Below, one piece after another: positions 1 to 8,437 of a stretch of 64,000 bases of DNA. The DNA lies in the NCBI RefSeq assembly GCF_000787395.1, contig NZ_JRAA01000003.1, positions 248,001 to 312,000 on the forward strand. Direction: 5' to 3'. Below the pieces are notes generated by a model. That model did not search any database and was not told the origin of the DNA. It saw only the letters and a list, made by a program, of their open reading frames with translations. Each line of letters opens with the position of its first letter. The stretch's first letter is position 1. This stretch comes from Solemya velum gill symbiont (GTDB taxonomy: Bacteria; Pseudomonadota; Gammaproteobacteria; Chromatiales; Chromatiaceae). Position numbers and translations under genes: made by a program.

Positions 1-4
1 CAAA

Positions 5-1936
5 ATGACAATAATCATAATGACACTTGCATTTCAGCCGCATCAGAATCTTCGTCGCCTTTTTTTATGGGACATTAGCACCCGCGCCCTTTCTATAGCC
101 CTGTTCACAATTATTACAGTCTGGATTTTTTACTACGCGGGAATAAATAAACAAAAGCATCAGCTGGCTGATGTGGTCAAGGGCCAATCAGCGCTAATCA
201 GAGCTATGGCATCACATGCTGAGCATCATTACTTAACTATTAACAAAGCAAATATCTTGGATCAGTTACGTGATGCTCAAGAGAGTTTTCCAGGGATAGG
301 TGAAACAGGAGAAATCTCTCTCGCTCATATAGTTGATGAGAAGATCACCTTCCTTTTACATCACCGTAACCAACACGATAATGACACCGATCCTACTCGA
401 GTACCCATGGACGGCAAATTGGCTGAGCCTATGCGTCGCGCTCTTCAAGGAAAGAAAGGGGTATTAGAGGGTGTTGACTATCGGGGGAAGAGAGTATTTG
501 CTGCTTACTATCCATTACCTGACTTGGGGTGGGGCATAGTAGCCAAGATCGATTTTTCAGAAGTCAGCACCCCTTATTTCACAGTTGGTGGGATTGTTGG
601 TCTACTCGCCTTTCTGGTTGTAATTATCAGTGCCTATTCAGCAAATAAATCGTTGTTGGTGGTTCGCGACCAGTTGAATGAGATTAATTCACAGCTGAAC
701 CTAGCTACAGAAGCAGGAAATATTGCTATTTGGATATGGAATATACCCACGAACAAATTGAATTGGAATGACCTCCATTATGATCTCTATGGAATTCCAC
801 ATGACAGAAAAGTGACTTATGAGACTTGGAGGTCTGCAGTCCATCCTGATGACATTCTTGTGGCTGAGAGGCATTTGCAAGAGGCTCTGGAAAACCAGAA
901 CAAATTTAGTATGGAGTTCCGCATAGTGCTACCAGATGGAGGGGTTCGCCATGTAAAGGCAGCTGGCATAGTAGAGCGCAATAAATTAAATCAGCCGGTA
1001 CGCATGGTCGGTGTCAACTGGGACATTAGCGAAATGAAGAGGACTGAGAAGATTCTTGGTCAGCACGCTGTTGTTTTCGAGTCGGTAAAAGAGGCCGTTG
1101 TTATTACGGATGTTAATCGAAGAATTCAGGAAGTTAACCAAGCATTCACCGACATGACTGGTTACTCGGCACAAGAAGCTATCGGGGGGTCTCCGCGCAT
1201 CATTCGCTCAGGACAACATGATGATGCATTTTATGACAACTTGTATCAGACATTGGAGGAGGAAGGACAGTGGCGGGGAGAAATCTGGAATCGGCACAAG
1301 AACGGAGAAATCTTTCCAGTCTGGGAGAGCATCACTGCTGTGAAAAATGGGAAAGGTGAACTTACACAGTACATCGCCATTTTTTCCGATATTTCGGAGA
1401 AAGTTCACGCAGAGGAACGTACCCGCCACCTCGCCAATCATGACGCACTAACTGATTTACCTAATCGGCTGTTATTTTCTGAACTTTGCGAGCGTGCTTT
1501 GGAACATGCAAAGCGGGAAAAGAATATCATGGCGGTAATGTATCTTGACCTCGATCAATTCAAGCCTGTAAACGATAAATTTGGACATTCAGTGGGCGAT
1601 GAAATGTTGCAGTCGATTTCGTCACGATTAAAAGAAAACATCCGGGAATCAGACACGATTGCAAGGTTAGGTGGTGATGAATTCTCTGTGATTCTTGAAA
1701 AAATAACCCACCCCAAAGATGCCGTAAAGGTAGCTTCTAACATCATTGAAAGTCTGGGCAGGCCATTTGAGATTAAGGGGAACACCCTCAATATCGGTGT
1801 GAGTATCGGAATCAGCATATACCCAGAGGATGGAGAAAATATGACAAGTCTTGTTAAAAATGCAGATGAGGCCATGTATCGTGCAAAACAACGAGGGCGG
1901 AACTGTTACGAATTCTATTCCGAGAGGGAACTCTGA
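5..1936 (+). CDS. Membrane diguanylate cyclase with Cache-like sensor, two PAS domains and GGDEF
   Basis: Predicted to make cyclic di-GMP from two GTP in response to a periplasmic signal. Two membrane segments (about residues 28-46 and 192-212) bracket a roughly 145-residue periplasmic region that ends in a Cache-like stretch (YRGKRVFAAYYPL near 159-171). Two PAS folds follow (about 235-345 and 355-470), then a GGDEF domain (about 480-640). The active-site GGDEF is intact at 556-560, and an inhibitory-site RxxD (RESD, 547-550) lies exactly five residues before it, so product inhibition is likely. No EAL domain is present. The ATG at 5 gives a sensible short cytoplasmic start (a second ATG lies at 20), but the gene sits at the window edge and a start further upstream cannot be excluded. 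The natural ligand is not readable from the sequence. Confidence 0.9.
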   Translation: MTIIIMTLAFQPHQNLRRLFLWDISTRALSIALFTIITVWIFYYAGINKQKHQLADVVKGQSALIRAMASHAEHHYLTINKANILDQLRDAQESFPGIGETGEISLAHIVDEKITFLLHHRNQHDNDTDPTRVPMDGKLAEPMRRALQGKKGVLEGVDYRGKRVFAAYYPLPDLGWGIVAKIDFSEVSTPYFTVGGIVGLLAFLVVIISAYSANKSLLVVRDQLNEINSQLNLATEAGNIAIWIWNIPTNKLNWNDLHYDLYGIPHDRKVTYETWRSAVHPDDILVAERHLQEALENQNKFSMEFRIVLPDGGVRHVKAAGIVERNKLNQPVRMVGVNWDISEMKRTEKILGQHAVVFESVKEAVVITDVNRRIQEVNQAFTDMTGYSAQEAIGGSPRIIRSGQHDDAFYDNLYQTLEEEGQWRGEIWNRHKNGEIFPVWESITAVKNGKGELTQYIAIFSDISEKVHAEERTRHLANHDALTDLPNRLLFSELCERALEHAKREKNIMAVMYLDLDQFKPVNDKFGHSVGDEMLQSISSRLKENIRESDTIARLGGDEFSVILEKITHPKDAVKVASNIIESLGRPFEIKGNTLNIGVSIGISIYPEDGENMTSLVKNADEAMYRAKQRGRNCYEFYSEREL

Positions 1937-2002
1937 GCTAGATGGTTAACGATCATCCATCTTGAGAGATTAAACGCTGAAATCCTTGAGATAACTCCAG
2001 CT

Positions 2003-2041
2003 AAAATCGATGAATGACTACCATTTCTAGTCGATTTTTAT
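2003..2041 (+). terminator. Possible terminator after the diguanylate cyclase gene
   Basis: Arms AAAATCGA (2003-2010) and TCGATTTT (2031-2038) can pair and are followed by further T and A bases. An alternative inner stem GACTA/TAGTC overlaps the right arm. It lies 66 bp after the stop codon of the upstream gene. The loop is long, so the call is tentative. Confidence 0.35.
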
Positions 2042-2062
2042 TGGCGGAGATTCAAGTAACTA

Positions 2063-2150
2063 AATGACCGCTTCTGGCCGAAAGCAGACCTTAGGGGAAG
2101 GAAATGCTCCAATCAGGCTAAATGACCACTAACGATCCAAAGCGGATATT
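2063..2150. repeat. Paired 30-bp palindromic repeats (pair 1)
   Basis: Two copies of a 30-bp imperfect palindrome lie at 2063-2092 (AATGACCGCTTC, TGGCCG, AAAGCAGACCTT) and 2121-2150 (AATGACCACTAA ... AAAGCGGATATT). They start 58 bp apart and are each preceded by CTA. This is the same family as the copies at 2836, 2894, 5011, 5899, 5958, 6620 and 7790. The pair sits between the converging ends of the diguanylate cyclase and hsp20 genes. Confidence 0.85.
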
Positions 2151-2197
2151 GGTAACAACAAGGCAGCGCACCGACTACATGCGCTACCTAATCCTTA

Positions 2198-2704
2198 TCA
2201 TTCGACTTTAATTGTCTTACGTTTTCTCTTTTTTGCTTTCGGCAAGCTTAATTCGAGCACACCATTTTTGAATTTGGCTTTAGCGCCCCCCGATTCAACC
2301 TCGTCCGGCAGACTCACTCTGCGCATAAAGGAGCTCTGAGAAATTTCGCTTCGGTAGTAATCGCCCTTTTCACCTTCAGTCTTCTCATGCTTGGTCTCAC
2401 CCTTAAGTGTGACAGCATTGTCAGAAACAGTAATCTCCAGATCGTCTTTTTCAATGCCTGGCAGTTCAGCCCGAACTACGATTTTCTTCTTCTTATCAAT
2501 CACATCAACCTTGGGAACGCGGCGCTGTAACTTCATGTCAATTTCTTCTGGAAATGGCCAACTCGTATTGAATCGCTGCATCCAATGATTAGGAAATGCC
2601 TCATCAAACCAACGATCCATCTCTTCAAAAAGGCTTAAAGAGCGAGCCGGTTGGCTTATCTGAGTTTTCTTCTCAGGAGCCTTCGTTACTTGCTTATTAG
2701 CCAT
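2198..2704 (-). CDS. Small heat-shock protein, Hsp20/alpha-crystallin family
   Basis: ATP-independent chaperone that holds unfolding proteins. The 168-residue protein has a basic, disordered N-terminal arm, a segment typical of the family (SLFEEMDRWFDEAF), and a complete alpha-crystallin domain (about residues 63-155) with the signatures VRAELPGIEKDDL and NGVLELSLPK. It ends in a very basic tail with an I-x-V anchoring motif (TIKVE). The start is supported by GGAGAA a few bases upstream of ATG. It is a lone gene in the accessory region, away from the hrcA operon, and no CIRCE element is visible upstream. Such Hsp20 genes are frequent on mobile stress islands. Confidence 0.93.
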   Translation of the reverse strand: MANKQVTKAPEKKTQISQPARSLSLFEEMDRWFDEAFPNHWMQRFNTSWPFPEEIDMKLQRRVPKVDVIDKKKKIVVRAELPGIEKDDLEITVSDNAVTLKGETKHEKTEGEKGDYYRSEISQSSFMRRVSLPDEVESGGAKAKFKNGVLELSLPKAKKRKRKTIKVE

Positions 2705-2835
2705 GATCTTTCTCCATATATCAGAGCACTCTTCACAAGAGAGATCAGGCGATGTTGAGCCCCTCTCTTGAGGTGCTCTTATACTTTATCTATAGCATTA
2801 ATTTGGGAGTTATGCTTGATAATAGAAAAAAATCG

Positions 2836-2923
2836 AATGACCGCTTCTGGCCGAAAGCAGCCCTTCATGGATTCTTGGTCACCTAGACAACTAAATGACC
2901 GACTCCGACCCAAAGCGGTCATT
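2836..2923. repeat. Paired 30-bp palindromic repeats (pair 2)
   Basis: Copies lie at 2836-2865 (AATGACCGCTTC, TGGCCG, AAAGCAGCCCTT) and 2894-2923 (AATGACCGACTC ... AAAGCGGTCATT). The start-to-start distance is again 58 bp. The pair fills much of the 309-bp gap between hsp20 and the IS30 element. The rest of that gap is AT-rich and no gene is seen in it. Confidence 0.85.
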
Positions 2924-3009
2924 GATATTTTGCGCAAATCCAAAAAAGTTATCTGATACGGAATCATTTGAATTACTATTTAACATAGTGAAACCATATT
3001 AATAATCGC

Positions 3010-4073
3010 GGATTCAACTCACTAGTGCAACGGATGGGTTAATCCCGAAAAATACTTGATTGGGCGTTTTAATGCCAAGACATTTTCGGGGACGATTGTT
3101 CAGTTTATTCATCACCTGGTTGATTTCCGCCTGAGTGATGGTTGTAAAGTCCCGATGCTTTGGGAAGTATTGGCGAATGAGTCCATTGGTGTTCTCATTC
3201 AAGCCACGTTCCCAGGAGGCATAGGGATGGGCAAAGAAGAACCTGGCACTGAGGCCTTTAGCGATGGTCTCGTGACCGGCGAATTCCTTACCATTATCTG
3301 AGGTCAGCGTGTGAACGCGGCCGGCGATGGGTTTGAGCAGTTTGAGGATAGCGCTGGTGACGTTGCTGGCGGTTTTTCTCTCCACCTTATGGATGAGCGT
3401 CAATCGGGATTTACGCTCGGTGATTGAAACGATGGCCTGTTTGTGGCCTTTTCCGATAATGGTATCAAGTTCCCAATCACCGAAGCGTGAACGCTCATCA
3501 ACCACGGCAGGACGTTCATCGATGCTGACTCGGTTAATCAGTTGCCCTCGGCGGCTATAGCTGCCATAGCGCTTTCGACGCTGCTTCTGGCAACGCAGGT
3601 GGCGGTATAGGTTACCGCCCATGGATTTGTTCTGGAGAACGTACTGGTAAATCCACTCATGAGAGATTTGAATGTCAGCCTCATTGCACAGCCACAGGCT
3701 GATTTGTTCCGGACTCCAGTCCTCGCGCAACAGATGCTCGACTCGCTCCCAGTGGGTAGTGGCAATACGGGGCTGGCTCTTGCTCTGACGGCGCTCTACA
3801 GACAGCCGATGGGCCTGTTTGGGGCGATAGCCGCGCAAGCCACGGTTACGCCTCAGTTCGCGGCTGACAGTGGATTTGTGGCGCCCAAGTATCTTGGCTA
3901 TCTCTGTTTGATTGTGACCTGCTTTCATCAGTGCCTGAATCTGGTATCGTTCTTCCTGGGTAAGCTGCGTGTACATGGTGCTCCTCTAACTTTGGTCGGT
4001 GAGAGAAGCTACCTATGCTACCGCAGCTTGCCCTCTAACCAACTCTGTTGAGTTGCACTTGGAAATTGAATTC
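3010..4073. mobile_element. IS30-family insertion sequence, apparently complete
   Basis: The element is bounded by imperfect 22-bp terminal inverted repeats. The left end at 3010-3031 contains GGATTCAACT...AGTGCAAC, and the right end at 4052-4073 reads, in reverse complement, GAATTCAATT...AGTGCAAC (17 of 22 positions match). One transposase gene on the minus strand fills it, and its stop codon lies inside the left repeat, as is common in this family. No convincing target duplication could be read. The right end is 32 bp upstream of the sulfurtransferase start codon, so the insertion probably replaced or altered that promoter. Confidence 0.85.
3014..3976 (-). CDS. IS30-family transposase
   Basis: DDE recombinase that moves the surrounding IS element. 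The N-terminal third carries the helix-turn-helix of the family (LTQEERYQIQALMKAGHN, then QTEIAKILGRHKSTVSREL). The catalytic core shows the conserved acidic residues in order: WELDT, TSDNGKEF and NENTNGLIRQYFPK. The length of 320 residues is normal and the frame is open throughout, so the element may still be active. Its start at 3976 has GGAG just upstream (reverse complement of CTCC). Confidence 0.96.
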   Translation of the reverse strand: MYTQLTQEERYQIQALMKAGHNQTEIAKILGRHKSTVSRELRRNRGLRGYRPKQAHRLSVERRQSKSQPRIATTHWERVEHLLREDWSPEQISLWLCNEADIQISHEWIYQYVLQNKSMGGNLYRHLRCQKQRRKRYGSYSRRGQLINRVSIDERPAVVDERSRFGDWELDTIIGKGHKQAIVSITERKSRLTLIHKVERKTASNVTSAILKLLKPIAGRVHTLTSDNGKEFAGHETIAKGLSARFFFAHPYASWERGLNENTNGLIRQYFPKHRDFTTITQAEINQVMNKLNNRPRKCLGIKTPNQVFFGINPSVALVS

Positions 4074-4105
4074 ACGAATTCTTTTTCACATATGGTGATT
4101 TCATT

Positions 4106-4951
4106 ATGGACACCTTAGTAAGTGCAGAATGGCTAAAACAGCATATTAATGATCAAGATCTGGTGTTGTTAGATTGCACGGTTGTCACAATGCCAAATGC
4201 GGATGACCCACGCGGATTACATAATGTCAGTGGCCGCCCGGATTATGAACTTGGCCATATACCCAATGCAGGTTTTGCGGATCTTAAAAATGAGTTGTGC
4301 AAGGCTAATGGCCCAGTAGAGTTTGATTTATTGAGCCCTGAACAATTTTGCGCTGCGATGGGTGAACTGGGTGTGGGAGATGATTCTAGAGTCGTACTAT
4401 ACGATGCGAACTATACCGGTTGGGCAGCACGAGTCTGGTGGATGCTACGCTGGGTAGGCTTCGATAATGCTGCAATTTTAGATGGCGGACTTGCTGCATG
4501 GACATCAAATGGCAACGAACTTTCCCTGGAGCCTGTTCTTCGAGCTGTTAACACATTAACGCCCAAACCACGCCCTGAGGTGATTGCGGATCACGATGAA
4601 GTGGCTGCCAGTGTTAATGATGACACCGTTATTCTTATTGATACGCTGCCAGAGGAATTTTATCGTGGTGAAATGAGTATCTATCCACGAGCTGGTCATA
4701 TTATGGGGGCTGTGAATATTGACGGATTGTCATTACTCGATAACAAAGGTCACTTGCTTTCACAAGATGAGTTAGCTGCAATGCATGGATTTGATCATAA
4801 TGCACGAATAATTACCTATTGTGGTGGTGGTATTGTTGCATCGACAGATGCATTTGTTCTCACTCGACTGGGATATAACAATGTAGCGGTTTATATGGCT
4901 TCGTTGGAGGAATGGACAACAGATCCCAGCAACCCAATGGAGATTGGTTAA
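4106..4951 (+). CDS. sseA: Thiosulfate/3-mercaptopyruvate sulfurtransferase (tandem rhodanese)
   Basis: Transfers a sulfane sulfur from thiosulfate or 3-mercaptopyruvate to a thiol or cyanide acceptor through a cysteine persulfide. Two rhodanese domains are visible, an inactive N-terminal one (about residues 5-130) and a catalytic C-terminal one (about 155-275). The catalytic loop CGGGIV follows TY and begins at Cys239. The typical second-domain opening RAGHIMGAVN is present. Length of 281 residues is normal. There is no signal peptide, so it is cytoplasmic. The loop sequence does not decide between the thiosulfate and mercaptopyruvate subtypes, so the symbol is provisional. It stands alone behind an IS30 element. 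Confidence 0.88.
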   Translation: MDTLVSAEWLKQHINDQDLVLLDCTVVTMPNADDPRGLHNVSGRPDYELGHIPNAGFADLKNELCKANGPVEFDLLSPEQFCAAMGELGVGDDSRVVLYDANYTGWAARVWWMLRWVGFDNAAILDGGLAAWTSNGNELSLEPVLRAVNTLTPKPRPEVIADHDEVAASVNDDTVILIDTLPEEFYRGEMSIYPRAGHIMGAVNIDGLSLLDNKGHLLSQDELAAMHGFDHNARIITYCGGGIVASTDAFVLTRLGYNNVAVYMASLEEWTTDPSNPMEIG

Positions 4952-5010
4952 CCTCAGATCCAAAACATCCGTCAAAAATAATAATGATCAGCGATAGTGC
5001 TAATGTTCTT

Positions 5011-5040
5011 AATGACCGCAATTAGCCAATAACAGACCTC
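5011..5040. repeat. Single 30-bp palindromic repeat, degenerate copy
   Basis: A diverged member of the palindrome family begins AATGACCGCAAT and ends AACAGACCTC. It lies in the 100-bp gap between the converging sulfurtransferase and methyltransferase genes. No second copy of the pair is recognisable. Confidence 0.6.
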
Positions 5041-5051
5041 TTAGAGGTGAA

Positions 5052-5759
5052 TCACCATATACCCGGTAATAATTTGTAGCGAGTGACACTGGCATATTCA
5101 GGGTAACCTGACAGTTCTGCATGCAAGGTTCTGTCTTCAAGTACTGTGCGAATAATCAGCAATACTGCAAGAAGTGATGCTGGTATTAATCCAATTCGAG
5201 AGCCAAGCGCAACCGGGAAAGCGAGGAACAATACGATCACGACCGTGTACATTGGATGCCTGACAATTTTATATGGCCCTCCGGTTATTACCGTATGCTC
5301 GCGATGATGATCGATTTTCACTACTTGAGACAGGTATGTATTTGCCAACATTACCCATCCAAGTAATAAAAACAGTGGAACATGCGCAACCAGTGCAATG
5401 ATCTGTATCCAGCGAGGCAATGGTTCACTCCATTCATAACGAATTACATCAAATCCGGGAACTATGTAGAGACTGATACCAACGATAACAATCAGTACCA
5501 TAATCACTTTATCCCAGCCTTTTTGCCCCTCCTGTACTGGGCTGACTTTCATTCGCTCTGCAAGCAGCTCAGGATCATGTATAACAAGTAATGGCGTCAG
5601 TACAGCAAAGAAGATCAACCACAAGCCTATTAATACCCAGGCGTCCCACCATTGCCAAGTGCCTGCTGGCAACAACACAAACACCGGAAACAGTACCGTT
5701 CGCACCACAAGACTAATCCAGGTTCCTATCTTAATGCCTGCTTGTTGCTCCTTAGCCAT
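5052..5759 (-). CDS. Isoprenylcysteine-carboxyl-methyltransferase-like membrane methyltransferase
   Basis: Integral membrane SAM-dependent methyltransferase of the ICMT/phospholipid-methyltransferase superfamily. About five or six hydrophobic segments are visible. The C-terminal part carries the superfamily signature GGPYKIVRHPMYT followed by a catalytic-region tail with LEDRTLHAELSGYPEY. The ATG at 5759 (MAKEQQ) is preferred over the TTG at 5777 because GGTGACGGGT lies immediately upstream. The substrate is unknown. Bacterial members methylate lipids, thiols or other small molecules, and nothing nearby decides which. Confidence 0.75.
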   Translation of the reverse strand: MAKEQQAGIKIGTWISLVVRTVLFPVFVLLPAGTWQWWDAWVLIGLWLIFFAVLTPLLVIHDPELLAERMKVSPVQEGQKGWDKVIMVLIVIVGISLYIVPGFDVIRYEWSEPLPRWIQIIALVAHVPLFLLLGWVMLANTYLSQVVKIDHHREHTVITGGPYKIVRHPMYTVVIVLFLAFPVALGSRIGLIPASLLAVLLIIRTVLEDRTLHAELSGYPEYASVTRYKLLPGIW

Positions 5760-5898
5760 ACCCGTCACCAGACTCAATCAAAAATGCATTGTAGAGATCG
5801 CGTGTGATTCTCATTATCACTCCACTATAAATATCAACAATTTACTGGTAACTACAAGTATAGAAAACCGGGTGCGATAGTGAGATGTAGTCAGACTA

Positions 5899-5987
5899 AA
5901 TGTCTGTTTCTGGCCGATAACGGAAAATCTGGGGAATATACCACTTCAGCCAAGCTAAATGACTGCTAACGGCCCACAGCGGACATT
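5899..5987. repeat. Paired 30-bp palindromic repeats (pair 3)
   Basis: Copies lie at 5899-5928 (AATGTCTGTTTC, TGGCCG, ATAACGGAAAAT) and 5958-5987 (AATGACTGCTAA, CGGCCC, ACAGCGGACATT), with starts 59 bp apart. They lie in the 363-bp divergent gap between the methyltransferase and the small membrane protein. The rest of that gap holds no recognisable gene. It presumably carries the promoters of both. Confidence 0.8.
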
Positions 5988-6122
5988 CAGAGGTACTTAT
6001 TTCCCTTGTGTGCTGGAGTGATTACTTTTTGTCCGACTAGATGTCCTGCCAAAGAGTATTCTGAGTGATATTGTAAGATTATCTGAGATAGCTATGATTT
6101 TTCTATTACGAGGGTATCAGCG

Positions 6123-6554
6123 ATGAAACGAGACAGCGGCTTCTGGATGCTACAAGGGTTCGGCTGGCTTTTACTTTCTTACCTTGTTTATGCTCAGGCC
6201 ATTCCTGCATTTGATTATGATATGGGCGTCGCAATGGGTACACAGGAATCAGCCGATGTGATTACCGAAGTCGGAACTGCATTTTGGTATGGCTTCGCAC
6301 TGGGTGATCTATTGGTCTATATCCCTCTTCTAGCTGCCGGATTAGTTGGATACTGGTTAGGGAAGGGATGGGGGCGTATCCTGCTCAGTGCTGCACTTGG
6401 AATCACGGCATACTGGCCTATTGTGTGTCTAGCGGCTATTGTTGCGGCAAGAAGTGCTCCAGGATGGAACCTGGTTAATGAGACACCTTATTGGATCGTC
6501 TTGCCTCTGATCACCCTTGGAGGGGCTTGGGGGTTGTGGCACGTCACACGTTGA
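6123..6554 (+). CDS. Small integral membrane protein of unknown function
   Basis: A 143-residue protein with about four hydrophobic segments: residues 8-28, 52-75, 80-110 and 124-140. A loop of roughly 25 residues with several acidic residues (AFDYDMGVAMGTQES) follows the first segment. The ATG has GAGGGT 10 bases upstream. No family is recognised. It is in the accessory region between palindromic repeats, and its neighbours give no functional clue. Confidence 0.7.
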   Translation: MKRDSGFWMLQGFGWLLLSYLVYAQAIPAFDYDMGVAMGTQESADVITEVGTAFWYGFALGDLLVYIPLLAAGLVGYWLGKGWGRILLSAALGITAYWPIVCLAAIVAARSAPGWNLVNETPYWIVLPLITLGGAWGLWHVTR

Positions 6555-6619
6555 ACTCATTGATGTCGGCATAGACAAATATATTTGTTTGATGTGCTTC
6601 AGAATTGGCTGGATTCCTG

Positions 6620-6649
6620 AATAACTGCTACCAACCCAAAGCGGACATT
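6620..6649. repeat. Single 30-bp palindromic repeat
   Basis: The copy begins AATAACTGCTAC and ends AAAGCGGACATT. It resembles the right-hand member of the pairs. It lies just upstream of the broken lipoprotein gene, within its probable promoter region. Confidence 0.7.
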
Positions 6650-6684
6650 GAGAATTACTAGGGTAACCATCTTGGTGGTATAAA

Positions 6685-7751
6685 ATGCAAAACACCTTTC
6701 TTATTGGTTTCCTTCTTGCACAACTTGCCTTGTTCGGTTGTGTGACGGTTTCAAATGCAACAGATTTAAATCGACAACAACGCATTGCAAAAAGTCCACA
6801 ATGGAATGGGGAAAAAGTCTGACGACCTTCTGGGATTATTTCTTCAATAAACCGGAAGAATATACACCTAGCCCTCCACTGCCTGTGGAGCCATTTGATA
6901 TTTCCCAGTGGAATGAACTGCGTGATTTACAATTCACCTGGCTGGGGCACACAACTTTCCTTATTAAGATTGATGACAAAGTGATCCTGACCGATCCCAT
7001 GTTCTCACAACAAGCAGGCAGCTATGGACCGTTTAGTCCTATACGATATTCTAAAACTCTTGCATCAACGAATAGCTTGCCTGTGGTCGATGTGGTATTG
7101 ATTACTCATAATCATTCCGACCATCTGGACGAAGATTCTATTAAGGCGCTTATTCCTAAGACAAGGCATTTCATCGCGCCCCTAGCCGTGGGGAAATTAT
7201 TGGAAGAGTGGGGTGTATCGCATAAAAAGATAATCGAACTTGACTGGTGGCAGAAAAAATCCATTGATGGTTTGACGATTACCGCAGCACCGGCCAAGCA
7301 CACTTCCGAGCGAGGCATTTTTGACAAAAACAAGACGCTTTGGGCCTCATATGGTATTCAGGGAAACCAACAGAACATATACCTTAGCGGAGACTCGGGT
7401 TGGTTTAAGGGGCTCTACGAGATTGGTAAACGACTAGGACCTTTCGATGTGACTTTTTTTGAGATTGGGGCTTATGGTGAAATAAGAGGATGGAAGGAGA
7501 TCCATTACACTCCTGAGGAGGCGGTAAAAGCACATTAGGCCGTAAGGGGTAAACTGATGGTGCCCAGTGGCTGGGCTACCTTTGATCTTGGGATGTTCCC
7601 CTGGTCAGAACCAGTCGAGCGGCTTTTGATTGCAGCTAAACAAAGTCGTGTCGATTATCTTACTCCAAAAATTGGAGAGATCGTCATTCCTGGGAAGATA
7701 GGTGGCCGTGAAGCATGGTGGAAGCCATTTATAAAAGGAAAAGATAAATAA
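6685..7751 (+). pseudogene. Broken metallo-beta-lactamase-fold lipoprotein gene (frameshift plus in-frame TAG)
   Basis: Remnant of an UlaG/NAPE-PLD-like metal-dependent hydrolase. The original start is probably ATG 6685 (GGTGG upstream), which encodes a lipoprotein leader with the cysteine in LFGCVT, but that frame ends at TGA 6820. Loss of one A in the run at 6812-6816 would explain the shift, because the downstream frame continues a normal protein (THNHSDHLDE metal motif, later YLSGDSG). At 7536-7538 a TAG interrupts the same frame between EEAVKAH and AVRGKLMVPSGW, most simply a CAG-to-TAG change. The fragment after the stop is read on to 7751. The usual histidine of the late PxHWGTF motif is also missing (PSGWATF). 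A 64-residue ORF from 7557 is only the tail of this gene. Confidence 0.85.
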
Positions 7752-7789
7752 ATAAACTCAACAAAAGGCACGATTGATGACTAATATTG

Positions 7790-7819
7790 AATGTCCGCTT
7801 TTGGCCGAAAGCGGACGTT
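7790..7819. repeat. Best-preserved 30-bp palindromic repeat
   Basis: Arms AATGTCCGCTTT and AAAGCGGACGTT flank TGGCCG, with a single mismatch between the 12-bp arms. This is the cleanest copy and defines the consensus. It lies between the broken lipoprotein gene and ssrA. Confidence 0.85.
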
Positions 7820-7941
7820 GATAATGTGGGTTGCCGATAGAAAAAAGCGACGTTTCAATGTCGGGCCGTACATCAACCCGTACATTAACTAACATATAAA
7901 ATGAAAAAGCACTGAATTAACAGTGCATTATCATTGATGGT

Positions 7942-8305
7942 TGGTGGAGGCGGCGGGAATCGAACCCGCGTCCGCAAGTCCTCCGCTACAGAATCTACAT
8001 GTTTAGATTACCTATTAAATTTAATCGCAGACTACCCGGCAATCAGGGCCTGTACATACGACGATTCCGGTTAAGGTTTAATGTATCGGCCCCGGGCAAG
8101 CTTCAACACGATTCTGTGAGATATGACGCCTGAAACCTGGACGCACAGACACGGCTCCAGTCAGACGGCTCCCTACCGGGTATTAAGCGGCGAGAGCGTA
8201 GTTGTTGTCGTTTGCAACTATATTTATGCGACTGTATTTACGTGGTATTCGCCCCACGACATGCATCTGAAGTTTTGCAACCCACGTCGAAGCCAGGTCG
8301 CCCCC
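7942..8305 (-). ncRNA. ssrA: Transfer-messenger RNA (tmRNA)
   Basis: One-piece tmRNA of about 364 nt that rescues stalled ribosomes together with SmpB. The 5' end reads GGGGGCGACCTGGCTTCGAC and the 3' end carries the T-arm GGTTCGATTCCCGCC followed by the encoded CCA. The tag reading frame lies at 8183-8215 in the complement and encodes ANDNNYALAA followed by TAA, the typical gammaproteobacterial degradation tag. smpB lies about 0.7 kb away on the same strand. The 3' end of ssrA coincides with the edge of the accessory region. Confidence 0.97.
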
Positions 8306-8315
8306 AGTAGCTGTT

Positions 8316-8344
8316 AGTGTAGTTCTTATGCTTAAAAGTTCCAA
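8316..8344 (-). promoter_or_regulatory. Candidate sigma-70 promoter of ssrA
   Basis: On the minus strand a -35 box TTGGAA (8339-8344) and a -10 box TACACT (8316-8321) are separated by exactly 17 bp. They end about 10 bases before the mature 5' end of tmRNA, which suits a short precursor leader. Confidence 0.5.
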
Positions 8345-8437
8345 GTCACTTGAACTTATTACTAGTAAGATTACACTTTGCTATGCAACATAAATAAGGT
8401 CAGAAATGACAAATACAACAAAGAGTGGAGGTTTGAG

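Noticed and set aside
7557-7751. Separate 64-residue gene after the broken hydrolase
   Set aside because: It is in the same frame as the upstream part and continues its family sequence. It is the tail of the pseudogene.
2063-7819. CRISPR array
   Set aside because: The repeats are dispersed between genes, strongly palindromic and lack regular unique spacers. No cas genes are present.
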